Origin: Blastobasis lacticolella
Lineage: Eukaryota > Arthropoda > Insecta > Lepidoptera > Blastobasidae
NCBI GenBank assembly: GCA_905147135.1
Contig: LR990041.1
Location: 1,178,001-1,242,000, forward strand
Direction of reading: 5' to 3'
DNA: 64,000 bases
Below the pieces are notes generated by a model. That model was given only the letters and a program-made list of their open reading frames with translations, did not search any database and was not told where the DNA came from. The translations under genes and the position numbers were made by a program. Positions 53,691-64,000 of the stretch are shown piece by piece. Numbering within the stretch: the first letter of the stretch is position 1; each line of letters opens with the position of its first letter.

Positions 53691-54719
53691 TGTAAGCACA
53701 AAAAGCATCGTAGATGCCTAATTAGTACCACTGCGTGCCAGTTAACATTGGGAGAGTAGTTAATGTATTTTTGATTACACGTAGATAATTAACTATTGAT
53801 TGCTTATAGCTTTATTAATTACATTTGTAGGTACATTCCAACAAAGAATGAATAGTATTTTTTATTTAAGAATCTATAATAAGCTTGTCATGTTGCATGC
53901 CATCAAATTGCAATTCACTATTCATACAGTGACACAAACCATTTGACCTACAAATTGCTTTCGTGGTTTAAAGTGGGTACCTATATTTATACTTAAATTG
54001 GGGTCGCGAATTAAAATGACATTACAGAATTAAATTCACAACAAATAAGGGAAAATTATAACAATACAGGCTTTGTTGGTCCTAACAATGATTTTGCTAC
54101 TTATGTACTTGGGACAAAGTGCTGGGTTAAGAGTTATGACTTTAGCCGGGCTGAATTCCCACGGTGAAACTATTTTCCCATTGGCATGCCCGGCCGTAGC
54201 CAGCCTATGGGAAGCTGTAGACCTAGGTAATTCCACACGGACTTTTATAGCCAAAACTATTTAGTCACTTCTCCGCTTGTTTAACCACAAAACGCCGCGC
54301 GCAAATGAGAAAATGTATACCTTTGAGTTACAAAATTAAATTTTCCCAAATGCAGGTACTCCACAATGTAGTCTGAGTGCTATACGAAACCTGACCCCAA
54401 AACTGAGAGCAATTACTGTGACATTGACTAGTCCGTGGGAACTAACCAACAAACACTGGCACTGCATTAATTAACCAACAATATTTTAGAAACAATAAGA
54501 CAATTAATTCAACTACACAATAGTTGTATGACTATTGCTTTTCACGACCTCGAAATAAAGGCAACCCTACGCATGTGTGTACAGAGACATCAAAATATAG
54601 ACAAAAACTGTCCACCACCGTCGCAGGGATTTACAAAACGGCTCGGACAATTAAACAATTGGGATCTTACGGCATCTAAGAAAAAAGATTTTCCGTTTCA
54701 GATAATGAAATGACAACAA
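53691..54719. other. Upstream region of gene 2, unassigned
   Basis: No recognised repeat or gene. It probably includes distal regulatory sequence for gene 2, but no specific site can be supported. Confidence 0.3.
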
Positions 54720-54852
54720 TGGTGGCGTTTGCGCAAGCCGTTCGCACGGCGAGGACGTGTGCGCAGGTGGGGCGGCGCGACGATATTTTATATAGGGATG
54801 CGGTGCGCCGGCGCCGGCGTAGCGCCGACATGCGCCGTGACCGCCGGCCGCC
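54720..54852 (+). promoter_or_regulatory. Gene 2 core promoter and 5' leader
   Basis: A GC-rich segment abruptly replaces AT-rich DNA. TATATA at 54789-54794 lies 59 bp before the start codon, which would place transcription start near 54818-54822 and leave a leader of about 30-35 bases. GCCGCC immediately precedes the ATG, a strong translation context. Confidence 0.65.
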
Positions 54853-56940
54853 ATGATCCCCCCGTTGATCATCGCGTGCCTCCTCTGCGCCGCCGCCGCC
54901 GACGACGCAACCACCCAACCACCCCTCACGAGCACAACCACCAAAGAAATTCTAAAAGCCAGTGAAACAGCCGATCCTGGCAAAGTTGAGATCGTCAAGC
55001 AAATACGAAGGCTGAACGATGATGGATCCTACACCATTGGATACGAAGCAGACGATGGAACCTTCAAGATCGAAAGCAGGGATGTGCTCGGCAACGTGAA
55101 GGGGACCTTCGGATACGTCGACCAGGATGGCGAGATCAAACGGGTGACGTATTCGTCGTCGAGTGACCCCACACCCGTGCCAGTGACCACCACCACGACT
55201 ACAGCCAGTACGCCGATGATGGTGGTGAGAGTGAACAAGACTGTGTCAACATCGTCTTCCACGACTAGAAGACCTCTCGCTACCGTCGTCTATCCAACAC
55301 GAGGCACCTACACCACCAGGGGAACTGTGGTACAACCGATACCCCGAAGACGAATCACGACCACGACCAAAGCGACAACGCAAGAGACGACCACCGAAAA
55401 ACAGCAAGCCGAGGAGTCTACGAGCAACATACTGAACCTTTACAAGCCGAAAGCTGAGGACAGTGTTGTGAAATCAAGGACTCAAATGTTGAAGCCGATG
55501 CCTGTTACGATTAAGGACGATTTGATTACGAAACAAACGACGACTAAACTACCATCAACGATCAAACCAGTGTATGAGCATGTGACCGAGAAGATTCCTC
55601 CAAGCGAAGCCAATAAAGCAAATACTTTTCGTCGCGAGTTATCAGGAACAAGTCCCAATCCTCATATGATCAGTCTCCGGCAGTCAGTTGGTGACGACTC
55701 CACCGATGTGTATGGGAGTCATCTGTCTTTAGGAACTGTGCGCCCACTGTTCACTACAACGACGCCTCGCGCGAGGCTTGTACCGATTCAGTCCCTCGTT
55801 GCTGCGAGGCAGAAGATCCAACAGCAGTACCAAGAAGCCGCTGCCCAAGAGCCTGAAACTACAGTGGAAGCTAGCACTGGACGCGTCTTCGACCAACACA
55901 ATGTTGTGACCTCAAATCCGATACCGATAGTTCACATACCCGCTGGCCGGATTGTGGATGACAGACTGTACCAGCAACAGCAACCAATTTACAGGAGACC
56001 AGAATCAGCAGTTCACTTCCGCACAAACGAATACTTGAGGGACAATCCTGGTTCTGCAATACCGATTGGAAACCAGCGGCCCTTTCTTTACGAATACCAG
56101 GACAAAGTACTGGCACCGCAGTTCGTGAAGGAAGGGTCTCATCCGCCGCAGACCAAAGCGAGTGCCCCGGAAGCTGCCACCGCGTCTCCGTACGATAATA
56201 GACCAGTGACGAGGATCATACCCGTGGCTGTGGACGAGAGAGGTGTACCGATTCAGGGATATCAAGCGAGGTATGTAAACCCTTACCGCCCGACCCCACC
56301 GCCAGTCATCTTGCAGCCGCAACCCCGGTACGAGCCTGTTGATGAAATGAACTCCATATCAGCGCCAGTAAGTACTAGAGATCTGAAGCGCCTGCTCCAA
56401 ATTCTAATATACAGACAGAATCGTCTTCAATCCATTATGGACCAAATAGTGGCGCCAGGACCTCCATATCAGTCAGTGCCTCTGTTCAGAGCTGAGCCGC
56501 CCCAGTACGACTACCAAAGGTACCAAAACAATCGACAATATCCTGACGATGAAAGGTACGACTATAGATACGAGCAGCCGCAATATCGTCAGCAGGAGGT
56601 GTATTCGAACCAAATAAATAATTACGAGAATCCTCAGTATGAAAGCCAGCGATATGTGCCTCGTAGAAGACTGTATACCAACACCAGGCCTTACGATACG
56701 GCAGGCTCTTCCTCCAACCGAGTGGAAGAGACTCCTGAGTACCTCCCAGCGGAGATCAGAGAGGCGTTGTTGCTTAAGATGTTGATGCTTGCTATCAACC
56801 CTGACTACATGCCCACGCCGGCGCCGCTGACGGAGATGACCACAGCAGCACCAGCTCCTGCCAGGAAACAAGTGAGGAACGTCCAGATCCTTGGAGAGGA
56901 AGGGTCAATGGACGAAGCCAAGAGGAACATGAGGCACTGA
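54853..56940 (+). CDS. RR-type chitin-binding cuticular protein (gene 2), 695 residues
   Basis: Single uninterrupted coding region. MIPPLIIACLLCAAAADD is a signal peptide, probably cut after AAAA. The RR domain spans about residues 55-101 (RLNDDGSYTIGYEADDGTFK, NVKGTFGYVDQDGEIKRVTY). It matches gene 1 at about half its positions and lacks the final Ala-Asp..Gly-Phe. Residues 105-200 are Thr/Pro-rich. A long Pro/Gln/Tyr/Arg-rich region follows, with a Tyr-rich stretch at about 555-620 (YDYQRYQNNRQY, RYDYRYEQPQYRQ). Two non-repetitive, probably helical blocks lie near 508-530 (TRDLKRLLQILIYRQNRLQS) and 630-656 (YLPAEIREALLLKMLMLAIN). The mature protein has no cysteine. It is three to five times longer than ordinary RR proteins. 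The ATG is supported by its context, the signal peptide and a TATA box upstream. Confidence 0.95.
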   Translation: MIPPLIIACLLCAAAADDATTQPPLTSTTTKEILKASETADPGKVEIVKQIRRLNDDGSYTIGYEADDGTFKIESRDVLGNVKGTFGYVDQDGEIKRVTYSSSSDPTPVPVTTTTTTASTPMMVVRVNKTVSTSSSTTRRPLATVVYPTRGTYTTRGTVVQPIPRRRITTTTKATTQETTTEKQQAEESTSNILNLYKPKAEDSVVKSRTQMLKPMPVTIKDDLITKQTTTKLPSTIKPVYEHVTEKIPPSEANKANTFRRELSGTSPNPHMISLRQSVGDDSTDVYGSHLSLGTVRPLFTTTTPRARLVPIQSLVAARQKIQQQYQEAAAQEPETTVEASTGRVFDQHNVVTSNPIPIVHIPAGRIVDDRLYQQQQPIYRRPESAVHFRTNEYLRDNPGSAIPIGNQRPFLYEYQDKVLAPQFVKEGSHPPQTKASAPEAATASPYDNRPVTRIIPVAVDERGVPIQGYQARYVNPYRPTPPPVILQPQPRYEPVDEMNSISAPVSTRDLKRLLQILIYRQNRLQSIMDQIVAPGPPYQSVPLFRAEPPQYDYQRYQNNRQYPDDERYDYRYEQPQYRQQEVYSNQINNYENPQYESQRYVPRRRLYTNTRPYDTAGSSSNRVEETPEYLPAEIREALLLKMLMLAINPDYMPTPAPLTEMTTAAPAPARKQVRNVQILGEEGSMDEAKRNMRH

Positions 56941-57025
56941 GGTAGACTTAAAGTACAATTTAGAAGTGATATTTCAAAAATTAGAATACTCAGTAGTGTA
57001 AATATTTTATTTTGTAAGCGGTTTG

Positions 57026-57038
57026 TATAAATGATAAA
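57026..57038 (+). terminator. Possible gene 2 polyadenylation signals
   Basis: No AATAAA follows the stop, but the variants TATAAA (57026) and GATAAA (57033) lie about 90 bp downstream, with T/G-rich sequence beyond. Confidence 0.35.
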
Positions 57039-58022
57039 CGATTGTCCCAAATATTGGTGTTTCATTTGTGTTTGAGATGCCATTTTTTGATAAACATAAA
57101 CAGCAGAAGTCCAAAGATGTTCATATGAGACAAATATCAGATAATCCTCTTAACATAGTTACATAATGATTAGCTACGCAATGTCCAATCTTTACGACAC
57201 GGGCCTTACTACACTGCGCTGATAAATATGCTCGTACACGATCTATATCAATCTGCAAACTTAGTACACATTACAGAAACAAACACGTTATGACAATGAC
57301 AAAAAGCACCAACAGTGCCAATCATAATGGTTTTTAAATTCAAATTCTGTCTATTGTTTCTCTTGATATATCATAGTGTGCTCAGACAGTTGGGTCCACC
57401 CACAAACGGATTAGCAAACGTAACTTTATCTTGCTGGCAGCTGAATATGGTAGTGATACCATAGATAGTCCGTTGCTAAATATCTGAACCAAAATCAACT
57501 ATGTCACATAAATGGGTCAGTCGATAATGGTAAAATAATGATTCAATGATTGGCCAATTGGTTAACTGTTTGCATTCCAAATCAAATTACCATTTACCTA
57601 TCTTAATATTTATAGGAAACTTTTGTGTGTAGTTCCTTATTAAGTTGTTTTTTGTTTCCCATTTGGATGATACGATAATTTCTCTCAAAAGGTTACTCAG
57701 TTGACCTAGATTTGCTTTTCTACTTATAACTTTATTATATCTGTCAATCAAGTGATATAAGTGCAAACTTTGATAAAATAGAAGCTTTAATATATAGTCA
57801 GTTACCATACCATGTAATTTAACCAAATCGGGCTTGTGCTTGGCTGCGTTTCTTCCTATTTTGATTTACTATATGATAAGCAGACAAATATTACACTTGT
57901 TTAACCGTTTATTTTGTGAGACAATATAATAATACGTTAATTGTATGGGATCGTACATTATTGTAGTCAACTCTTCCGTTTCCGGTAAAAAATAAAATTG
58001 CTTCACTAACTATACCTATTTT
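57039..58022. other. Intergenic DNA after gene 2
   Basis: AT-rich; nothing recognisable. Confidence 0.3.
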
Positions 58023-58272
58023 TGACGACCTGAGTGGTTCAGTGGTCACGCTAGAGGTCCCGGGTTCGATTCCCGGCCGGGCAGACATTGAAATGATGAA
58101 TTTTAATTTCTGTTCCGGGTCTGGGTGTTTTATGTATAATAAGTATATATTTAAAAGTATTTAAGAAGTATATCAGTTTTCTAGCACCCACAGTACAAGC
58201 TTTGCTTAGTTTGGGGCTAGATGGCGCTGTGTGAATTTGTCCACGAATATTTATTTATTTATTTATTTGTTA
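58023..58272 (+). repeat. SINE-B copy
   Basis: Sense copy with head GACGACCTGAGTGGTTCAGT, ACGCTAGAGGTCCCGGG, TTCGATTCCCGGCCGGGCAG, the body and a TTATTTATTTATTTATTTG tail. A short deletion removes part of the D-arm-like region. Confidence 0.85.
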
Positions 58273-58671
58273 TTTCAGTAATGGCCCAAGATACTAGTAT
58301 TCTGTGGCCAATGTTAATTCACCTACCTAGATCAAGAATAAACTGAAGCATCCCTGCTCAACTCTTTCCAAAGTCAAATTAATTATAATATAATAGAATA
58401 AACTTAATTGCGAAAAGTGTGTAGTTACATTGCTGCAGATGGTTTTGCAAATGGGAAGAAAACCCATATAGAGGAGACCGGTATGGCAAAATCCAAATTT
58501 TGCTGCAACGTTCGAAATTTTGTTAAGTTCAGAATTTTTGCCTGTCTCAAGAAATATTTCCATCAAAATGTAATCAGTTGAGCCCGTGGCGTGATTTGTG
58601 GCGACTGTCAGTCAACAGCAACCCGAGATAGACGGCTTAAAGTATTTTCTTAATCATCTTGGTCATTATTT
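58273..58671. other. Unassigned intergenic DNA
   Basis: Nothing recognisable. Confidence 0.3.
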
Positions 58672-58997
58672 TGATAGGTCCGACTCGTAAGTGAGAGATA
58701 CCGATTTCGATTCCCAGTGCTGCCCTACACTAATGACTTTACTGAGTTATTAATATTGAACAGTAACCGATGCCCTTACGTTGAGGGAAAACATCGTGAC
58801 AAAACCTTTACATTCAAGCGACTGAATATGTAACCATAATCCAATCTGGTCAGGTACCTGTTAACAGTGGTCACGGAAGTCAGATGGCAGTCGTAGTACT
58901 GTAATTACCTGATCTGTCAAATCCTGGATCATGGTCAAGGCGGACCTCGGGCACTTACGCCCGAGAGTACAACTGGGATATTGACACTAAGATGATT
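58672..58997 (+). repeat. SINE-A copy
   Basis: Sense copy with a decayed box B (GATTTCGATTCCC), GAGGGAAAACATCGTGAC and a GACACTAAGATGATTATTAT end. Confidence 0.8.
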
Positions 58998-60351
58998 ATT
59001 ATTCTTATATTGATCATCATTTTCTGATTTTGTACCTACTCCGAAAATAATCCATTGCTACAGAATTCCGAGGAACCTACATCGCCTAACATCAAACCTA
59101 ACACTCTCGGTACTCAACCACCGGCGCTCACTAACAATAAAAGTTCGGTTGTTTGTCACAAGGTCCCAAAACGAGACATTAAGAGACGCGTGTGCACCAG
59201 CCATGCAAGCCTTCACGCTCAGGAAGTTACGTAAGGAGTCCACGAAACAGGTGTAAAATTGGCCGGAAAAGTGGGCGTTTTTGTGACGAGGTATTAGCCT
59301 CGAGAAGCTTCGCCTGTGTTTTGGAAATGAAAGAATAGGTGTCTTATTACCATGGCATCATATTCATGGTGTCATTATTAGGCATGAGGCATTTAATCTT
59401 AGTCCTCACAGTGACAACGCACGCGGTTCTGCAGTTTTGTTACCTGAAACCTAATTGTGTGAATTGTAAATGTTATGGGCGATAGTTACCATTTACCATC
59501 AGGTGGGCTGTCTGCTCGTTTGTCACTGAGTAGCATAATTTTTTGAAATATGTTAATGGTGTATGTTGGCTGTATTATTCCGGTATTATTATTTTGCCAA
59601 ACCAGTAAAAACCTTATCACACTCTACTTACTTACCCCACAATGGACTTTATATGATATGGTAAAGTTCTCCAAGAAACTTATTTCGTCTCTATAAATAC
59701 ATATAATTATTTATGTGTCTTTCTCCACCCACAGAAATCAACATAACTTATGAAATGTATTAAGATTGTTTACTTCCACCGTGTCGATCTACCATAGAGA
59801 TTACGACAAAACCCTCCCCCAATATAGAGTGGACTCAAGTTCAACAGGACTGTTACATCTGATGTAGGTTGTGATGTGTATTCTTAGCCTACATTCCTAA
59901 TTTTTTCTAATTATTTATGATTACGCTGCTATTTCTTACTAACAAAGCACAAGTACCTATAAATACAGTAGGCACAAATTAGCCTTATACGCTAAACGAT
60001 TGAGTCGGCTTTGACTACCAGATTTAAACCACGAATTTCTGAATTAAGGTCAAACACAAGTGACCCCATTACTCTCCCAACACTCCGGCTAAACCTCTTC
60101 ACTTCACATTCTAAACAATCAGCCTTACGCAACATAGTGGGAAAAGTATATCACATACGTGCGATGCAGTAAGAGGTTCGTTCCCAGGGTTGTATTTTGT
60201 ATTCTTTTAGACTCCCACGGCCTCAGCTCTGATAAAAATATAACAATGCCAGTGCGTTATTAAACAATTCTGTTTTGTGTTCGCGGTGTTTCGTAATATT
60301 TGCGTCGCCAGCAGGTGTGTTGGTTTGGATTGAGGGTTGATTGGTTTTAAT
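58998..60351. other. Unassigned DNA with one LINE-tail repeat
   Basis: 59385-59545 is a sense copy of the repeat seen inverted at 23435-23790 (CAGGTGGGCTGTCTGCTCG). The rest is AT-rich and unrecognised. Confidence 0.35.
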
Positions 60352-60556
60352 ACGATTCGGATGTGGAATGAGCTCCCAGCCACAGTGTTTCCTTTGGACT
60401 ATGACATGGGATCGTTCAAGAGGTATATTAGAGGTCTCTTCAGAGGCGGGCAACGCATTAGTGACTCCATTGGTGTTGCTGATGTCCATAGGCGGTTGTG
60501 ACCACTTTCCATCAGGTGGCCCGCTTGCCTGTTTGTCTGCCGTATAATATAAAAAA
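60352..60556 (+). repeat. Jockey/CR1-like LINE 3' end
   Basis: Sense copy: TACGATTCGGATGTGGAATG (RIRMWNELPATVFPLDYDMG in frame), GATGTCCATAGGCGGTTGTG, CGCTTGCCTGTTTGTCTGCC, then an A-rich end. Confidence 0.8.
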
Positions 60557-60645
60557 AAAAGAGTACGCACAACAAAATAGCAACAAGTAAGAATTCCTAT
60601 CAATACAGAGACGATACCAAAGGGATCTTTCAGATAGAGAGTAGG

Positions 60646-60732
60646 AGCGTCGGTGGCCGAGTGGTTAAGGTATCCCATTCGTAAGCGGTAGAGGTACCGA
60701 GTTTGAATCCCACTGCGGCTATGTACCATCGG
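60646..60732 (+). repeat. SINE-A head only
   Basis: GAGCGTCGGTGGCCGAGTGG, TAAGGTATCCCATTCGTAAG, GAGTTTGAATCCCACTGCGG, then foreign sequence; the body is absent. Confidence 0.7.
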
Positions 60733-61082
60733 CCTAGTCCCATCTCACACAGCATTGGAATCCTTGGTGTGGGTTTCGTCTTCCATATTTCCGTGTTTCC
60801 GGTTTCGGAGTTACCAGGTAATTAACCTCGAAAAAGCTTGGAATACTCAACCAGTCCAAGCGATACTTTACCCCTGATACATCAGTAATTCATTATAAAC
60901 AGTGCTTCCATCTTGGGTCGATGAAACTACCAACCTGCTTAATCCTCTTGACTCCGTGCAACGGCTCGCCATACAAGATTGTCACCGATCAAGCAAGTTA
61001 GAACTGCCGGCTGTGTAATAAAATGTTGACTCGCTGTAGGTAACTGTTCTAAAAGCTGTAAGCATATGGAGGATTATCTAAT

Positions 61083-61300
61083 CAACTTGGCGTTATTGAC
61101 GTTGTGCTCTCGCGTACTAGGGCCCGGGGTCCGCCTTGACTACGATCCAGGGCTTGATTCATCAGATAAATTACAGGGGAGCGACTGTCATCTGAGATCA
61201 GATTGGATCATGGTTACACATTCAGTCGCCTGAATGTGCAGGTTTCATCACGTTAGTTTTCAACGAATGTACATAAATCAGAAGTGATTCGGCCAAAGAC
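61083..61300 (-). repeat. SINE-A copy, partial
   Basis: Inverted copy from ACTTGGCGTTATTGACGTTG to AACGAATGTACATAAATCAG. Confidence 0.75.
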
Positions 61301-61397
61301 GGGAAAATTAATGGAAAATTGTCTAATCAATGTCAATTAAGAATTAAGATATGGATTTTATTTATCTTCTTATATTATGTCCTGCTGTGATGCTAGA

Positions 61398-61600
61398 TAA
61401 TTTTTTCACATAGCGTCATCTAGCCCCAAACTAAGCAAAGCTTGTACTATGGGTGCTAAATAACTAATATACTACTTAAATACTTTTAAATACATACTTA
61501 TTATACATAGAACACCTAGACCCGTAATAGAAATGAAAATTCATCATTTCAATTTCCGCCTGGCCGGGAATAGAACCTGGGACCACGGGACACGGGACCT
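61398..61600 (-). repeat. SINE-B copy
   Basis: Inverted copy: GTCATCTAGCCCCAAACTAA, CTTGTACTATGGGTGCTAAA, CCGGGAATAGAACCTGGGAC; the head is truncated. Confidence 0.75.
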
Positions 61601-61664
61601 CTTGCTCCGAGACCTCGGGATTAGAGTACGATGTTTAAAGTTCAAATACATCTTTCTGATTGTT

Positions 61665-61850
61665 AGGAGCAGATATTGTATCCGAAGACGCAGCGTGGGT
61701 AGGCTTCCCATAAGGTGGATCGACGACCTGGTAAAGATCGCAGGTACCAGCTGGATGCGGAAAGCACATGACCGGTTTTTGTGGATATCTCTGGAGGAGG
61801 CCTATGCCCAGCAGTGGGCGTCTTCTGGCTGATATGATATATGGTAACAT
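61665..61850 (+). repeat. RTE LINE 3' end
   Basis: Sense copy readable as RRRSVGRLPIRWIDDLVKIA, GTSWMRKAHDRFLWISLEEA, YAQQWASSG, then TGATATGATATATGG. Confidence 0.85.
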
Positions 61851-61998
61851 TGGTATGTATAATAGATGTTAGATGTGTAGGTAATTTCTAATAGTATTAA
61901 ATGGCGTGGCGTTAATTCCGATTGTATTCTCGCGCGGCGTGCCTTACTACTGTTCCTTGCACTTTTAGCGCGGTCTTCGGCATCTATGGAACGGTACG

Positions 61999-62106
61999 GC
62001 CGATCTCCAATCGCATGATACCACCCTCTAGAATGAGGTCACAATATCCGAAATGCATATTGTGACGTCATTCCAGAGGGGTGGGATCGTGCCATTGGAG
62101 ATCGGC
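61999..62106. repeat. 108-bp perfect-ended palindrome
   Basis: Left arm GCCGATCTCCAAT..CCACCCTCTAGAATGAGGTC; right arm GACGTCATTCCAGAGGGGTG..ATTGGAGATCGGC. The arms are about 48 bp with few mismatches and a loop of about 8 bp (62048-62055). It could be a tiny foldback element or a hairpin-RNA precursor. Confidence 0.75.
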
Positions 62107-62169
62107 GGTGCCGCTGCTGGTGTGAGTTTAGATGTTGGCTAGCATGTCAACTTCTTTTTCCCGTACGTT

Positions 62170-62385
62170 TAAGGAGTTTTTTTTTTTTTATGTCATACGA
62201 TAGGCAAAGAGGCAAGCGGGCCACCTGATGGAAAGTGGTCACCACTGCCTACAGACATTAGCAATACCGAGACTATCGCCAATGTGTTGCCCACCTCTAT
62301 AACACGTTACTCTGGCAGCAAATAGGCAAATATCCCTCCACTGCCAAAGCCACGGTTCCCTAAATTCCCACCCCATGGAGTTACT
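62170..62385 (-). repeat. Jockey/CR1-like LINE 3' end
   Basis: T-rich start, GTCATACGATAGGCAAAGAG, GGGCCACCTGATGGAAAGTG, TCTGGCAGCAAATAGGC; closely parallels 27588-27780. Confidence 0.75.
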
Positions 62386-62887
62386 AATAAAATTTAAAAA
62401 TATATATATTTCATGCCGAAAGTCAAACTTGAAAACCGTTTAAGTTGAGGTAAGCGGTTCAAAAATAGAACCCCTGGGTACCGATTCTGGTGTGCAATGC
62501 AGTTGTTATTGTGTTGCAATGTTACTGTGATGTTACTATAACTACGTTGAGGTATCGAGTCAGTCACAATAACATCGCAGCATAATCACAGCATCATCAC
62601 AGCATCATCCCAGTTAAATTGCAGTTAAATCGTTAGTTGCATTCTTTCTCTCTATGGTTCAAAATCATGCAACCATGCAAAGAGTTTCTCCATTTTAACC
62701 ACAAATATATTTTTAACATATTAATTATTTGTGATTCTTAAGGCAGGTTTTCACTGCGGATCCTTACATTTTATAAAATAACGTCGCTTTACGCATCTAT
62801 CTGTCTGTATCCGCTAACTCGTAAATCACGTCATGGATTTTAATGCGGTATTTACTATGATTTAGATAATTTATTCTGGAAGGTTTA
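62386..62887. other. Unassigned intergenic DNA
   Basis: Contains short repeats of CACAGCATCAT around 62580-62610; otherwise unrecognised. Confidence 0.3.
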
Positions 62888-63130
62888 TATGTCATCATCA
62901 TCATCTTGGCAATATAGTCGGGGTCAGCCTTGGGCCCGAATATGGCGAAACAGGTAATTACACTGGAGCGACATCTAACCTCCATGACTTTCTTTATAGG
63001 GGAACCTCAAAAGATTATTTTCGCGGGTTTCGGCAGGCACGGGATAAAGCAGAAACTAGATTAAGCAGAATCGTATTTACGGCAGAAGTGTAGATGAGCA
63101 AAAAACTTGATTGGATCATGGTTTGTCAGT
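62888..63130 (-). repeat. SINE-A copy, decayed
   Basis: Inverted: CATCATCATCATCTTGGCAA, ACAGGTAATTACACTGGAGC, GATTGGATCATGGTTTGTCA, with a stretch of foreign sequence near 63020-63100. Confidence 0.55.
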
Positions 63131-63662
63131 CAGTCGTCAGAATAATTTTCAGATGCATAGTCTTGATGACAGAAGATGGGTGTCAGACTTGTGTGTTTTG
63201 CAAAAAATTGTGAATGGCAGCTTGGATGGCGGGCTATTGGGAAATCTACGATTTAAAGTACCGATAAGGTCTGTACGTACACCACAGTTGTTCGATATAC
63301 CATCTTCAAATAACAATGTCTCACACAATAGTCCCTTATTAAGAATGTGCCACAACTTTAACACAATATGTGCTCCCATCGACATATTCGATACAAATCC
63401 ACAGATATTTAAAACCTTTCTAAATAAAGTTAAAAAGTGTGAAAAATAATTTAATGTAGGTAGGTAATTTTCTGTAACTGCATGCACTCTCAGTACTTTT
63501 TCTTATCATCACCTTTGTCAATGTTTTTTTTTTAAATGTTGTGTACAATTGTAATTGGGCATCAAATTTGTAACGGTTTAGAGATTAGAGCTGTTAGATA
63601 TAAGACGATAATTTGTTGTCTGTTATTGTACCTACTTATCTAAAATAAAATAAAATAAAAAT
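63131..63662 (+). mobile_element. LINE reverse-transcriptase C-terminus and tail
   Basis: A frame to 63449 reads MHSLDDRRWVSDLCVLQKIV, NGSLDGGLLGNLRFKVPIRS, VRTPQLFDIPSSNNNVSHNS and a LLRMCHNFNTI block. This is the common end of Jockey/CR1-like reverse-transcriptase proteins (short motif RR..D....L....NG, then F..P). A 3' untranslated stretch and TAAAATAAAATAAAAATA follow at 63640-63662. 5'-truncated. Confidence 0.65.
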
Positions 63663-64000
63663 ATGCTGGTTTTTCCCTTACAGTAAGAGCAGGGCAAGCG
63701 GACTTTCTTCGGGGTTAAAGTCTTTAACCGGGTCCGCTGTCTACCCGGTAAACCAAACCCATTTAACGTAACCATATTAATATTCTGAGGCCTAATACAG
63801 AAGGCGATCCTCCTGCGCGTCGTCCTATCCTAGTATGGTCTTATTTCATTGCTTGTAAAATTAACTCGATATTGTGGCTTTCTACATACGGCGACTACCG
63901 TCTACACAACCCGTTCACAAGAATGGAAAAGTCTACTGCTATAAATACATATAGGTAATGCTAGTCCCTTGGTGTTGCTATGTGGTATCCCGCAGAGTAG
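63663..64000. other. Unassigned intergenic DNA
   Basis: 63720-63745 has a short inverted pair (CTTTAACCGGGTCCGCTGTC). No gene visible at the window edge. Confidence 0.3.

Noticed and set aside
54676..54998. Minus-strand frames over the gene 2 start
   Set aside because: They are by-products of the GC-rich gene 2 promoter and signal-peptide sequence and carry no domain.
1..64000. CRISPR arrays, operons, bacterial mobile elements
   Set aside because: Direct repeats here are microsatellites, retroposon tails and target duplications; gene structure and repeats are those of an insect.

Overview
The window is animal nuclear DNA, almost certainly from a moth or butterfly (Lepidoptera). It has spliced insect cuticle genes, low gene density, an AT-rich background, and a dense load of the short retroposons, RTE and Jockey/CR1-like LINE tails, Helitrons and MITEs typical of lepidopteran intergenic DNA. 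No bacterial genes, operons or CRISPR arrays are present.

Only two genes are certain. Both are on the + strand and encode secreted chitin-binding cuticular proteins with a Rebers-Riddiford (RR, chitin_bind_4) domain. Gene 1 (29584-36447, first short exon not found) has three recognisable coding exons: a signal-peptide exon, a Gln/Pro-rich linker exon, and a long exon with the RR domain and a Pro/Gln/Thr-rich tail. Gene 2 (54853-56940) is one uninterrupted 695-residue reading frame with signal peptide, RR domain, a long Thr/Pro/Tyr-rich region and two helical blocks near the C-terminus. The RR domains match at roughly half their positions and both lack the usual closing Ala-Asp...Gly-Phe element, so the genes look like old tandem paralogues of an atypical RR subfamily. 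Both products would be exported to the extracellular cuticle.

Layout. 1-29 kb: repeats, plus weak candidates for coding sequence (3738-4295, 11178-11750, 21964-22848) and a 1.2-kb palindrome at 26.1-27.3 kb. 29.6-36.7 kb: gene 1. Its 4.1-kb intron 1 is almost entirely transposon: a tandemly repeated splice-donor block, an internally deleted antisense mariner, and a 2.3-kb hAT-like element with an exact 8-bp target duplication that carries a nested Helitron. Its 1.2-kb intron 2 holds a 5S-rRNA-derived sequence followed by a LINE reverse-transcriptase relic. 36.8-54.7 kb: repeats and unassigned DNA. 54.8-57.0 kb: gene 2 with a GC-rich TATA promoter. 57-64 kb: repeats and unassigned DNA.

The commonest repeat, here called SINE-A, has about 24 copies or fragments. 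It has a tRNA-like head ending in a box-B motif, a body of about 350 bp and a GATGAT tail. SINE-B has a tRNA-Gly(GCC)-like head and nine copies. Several insertions are nested with clean target-site duplications, so their order can be read directly. Family names are labels for this window; no database was searched.
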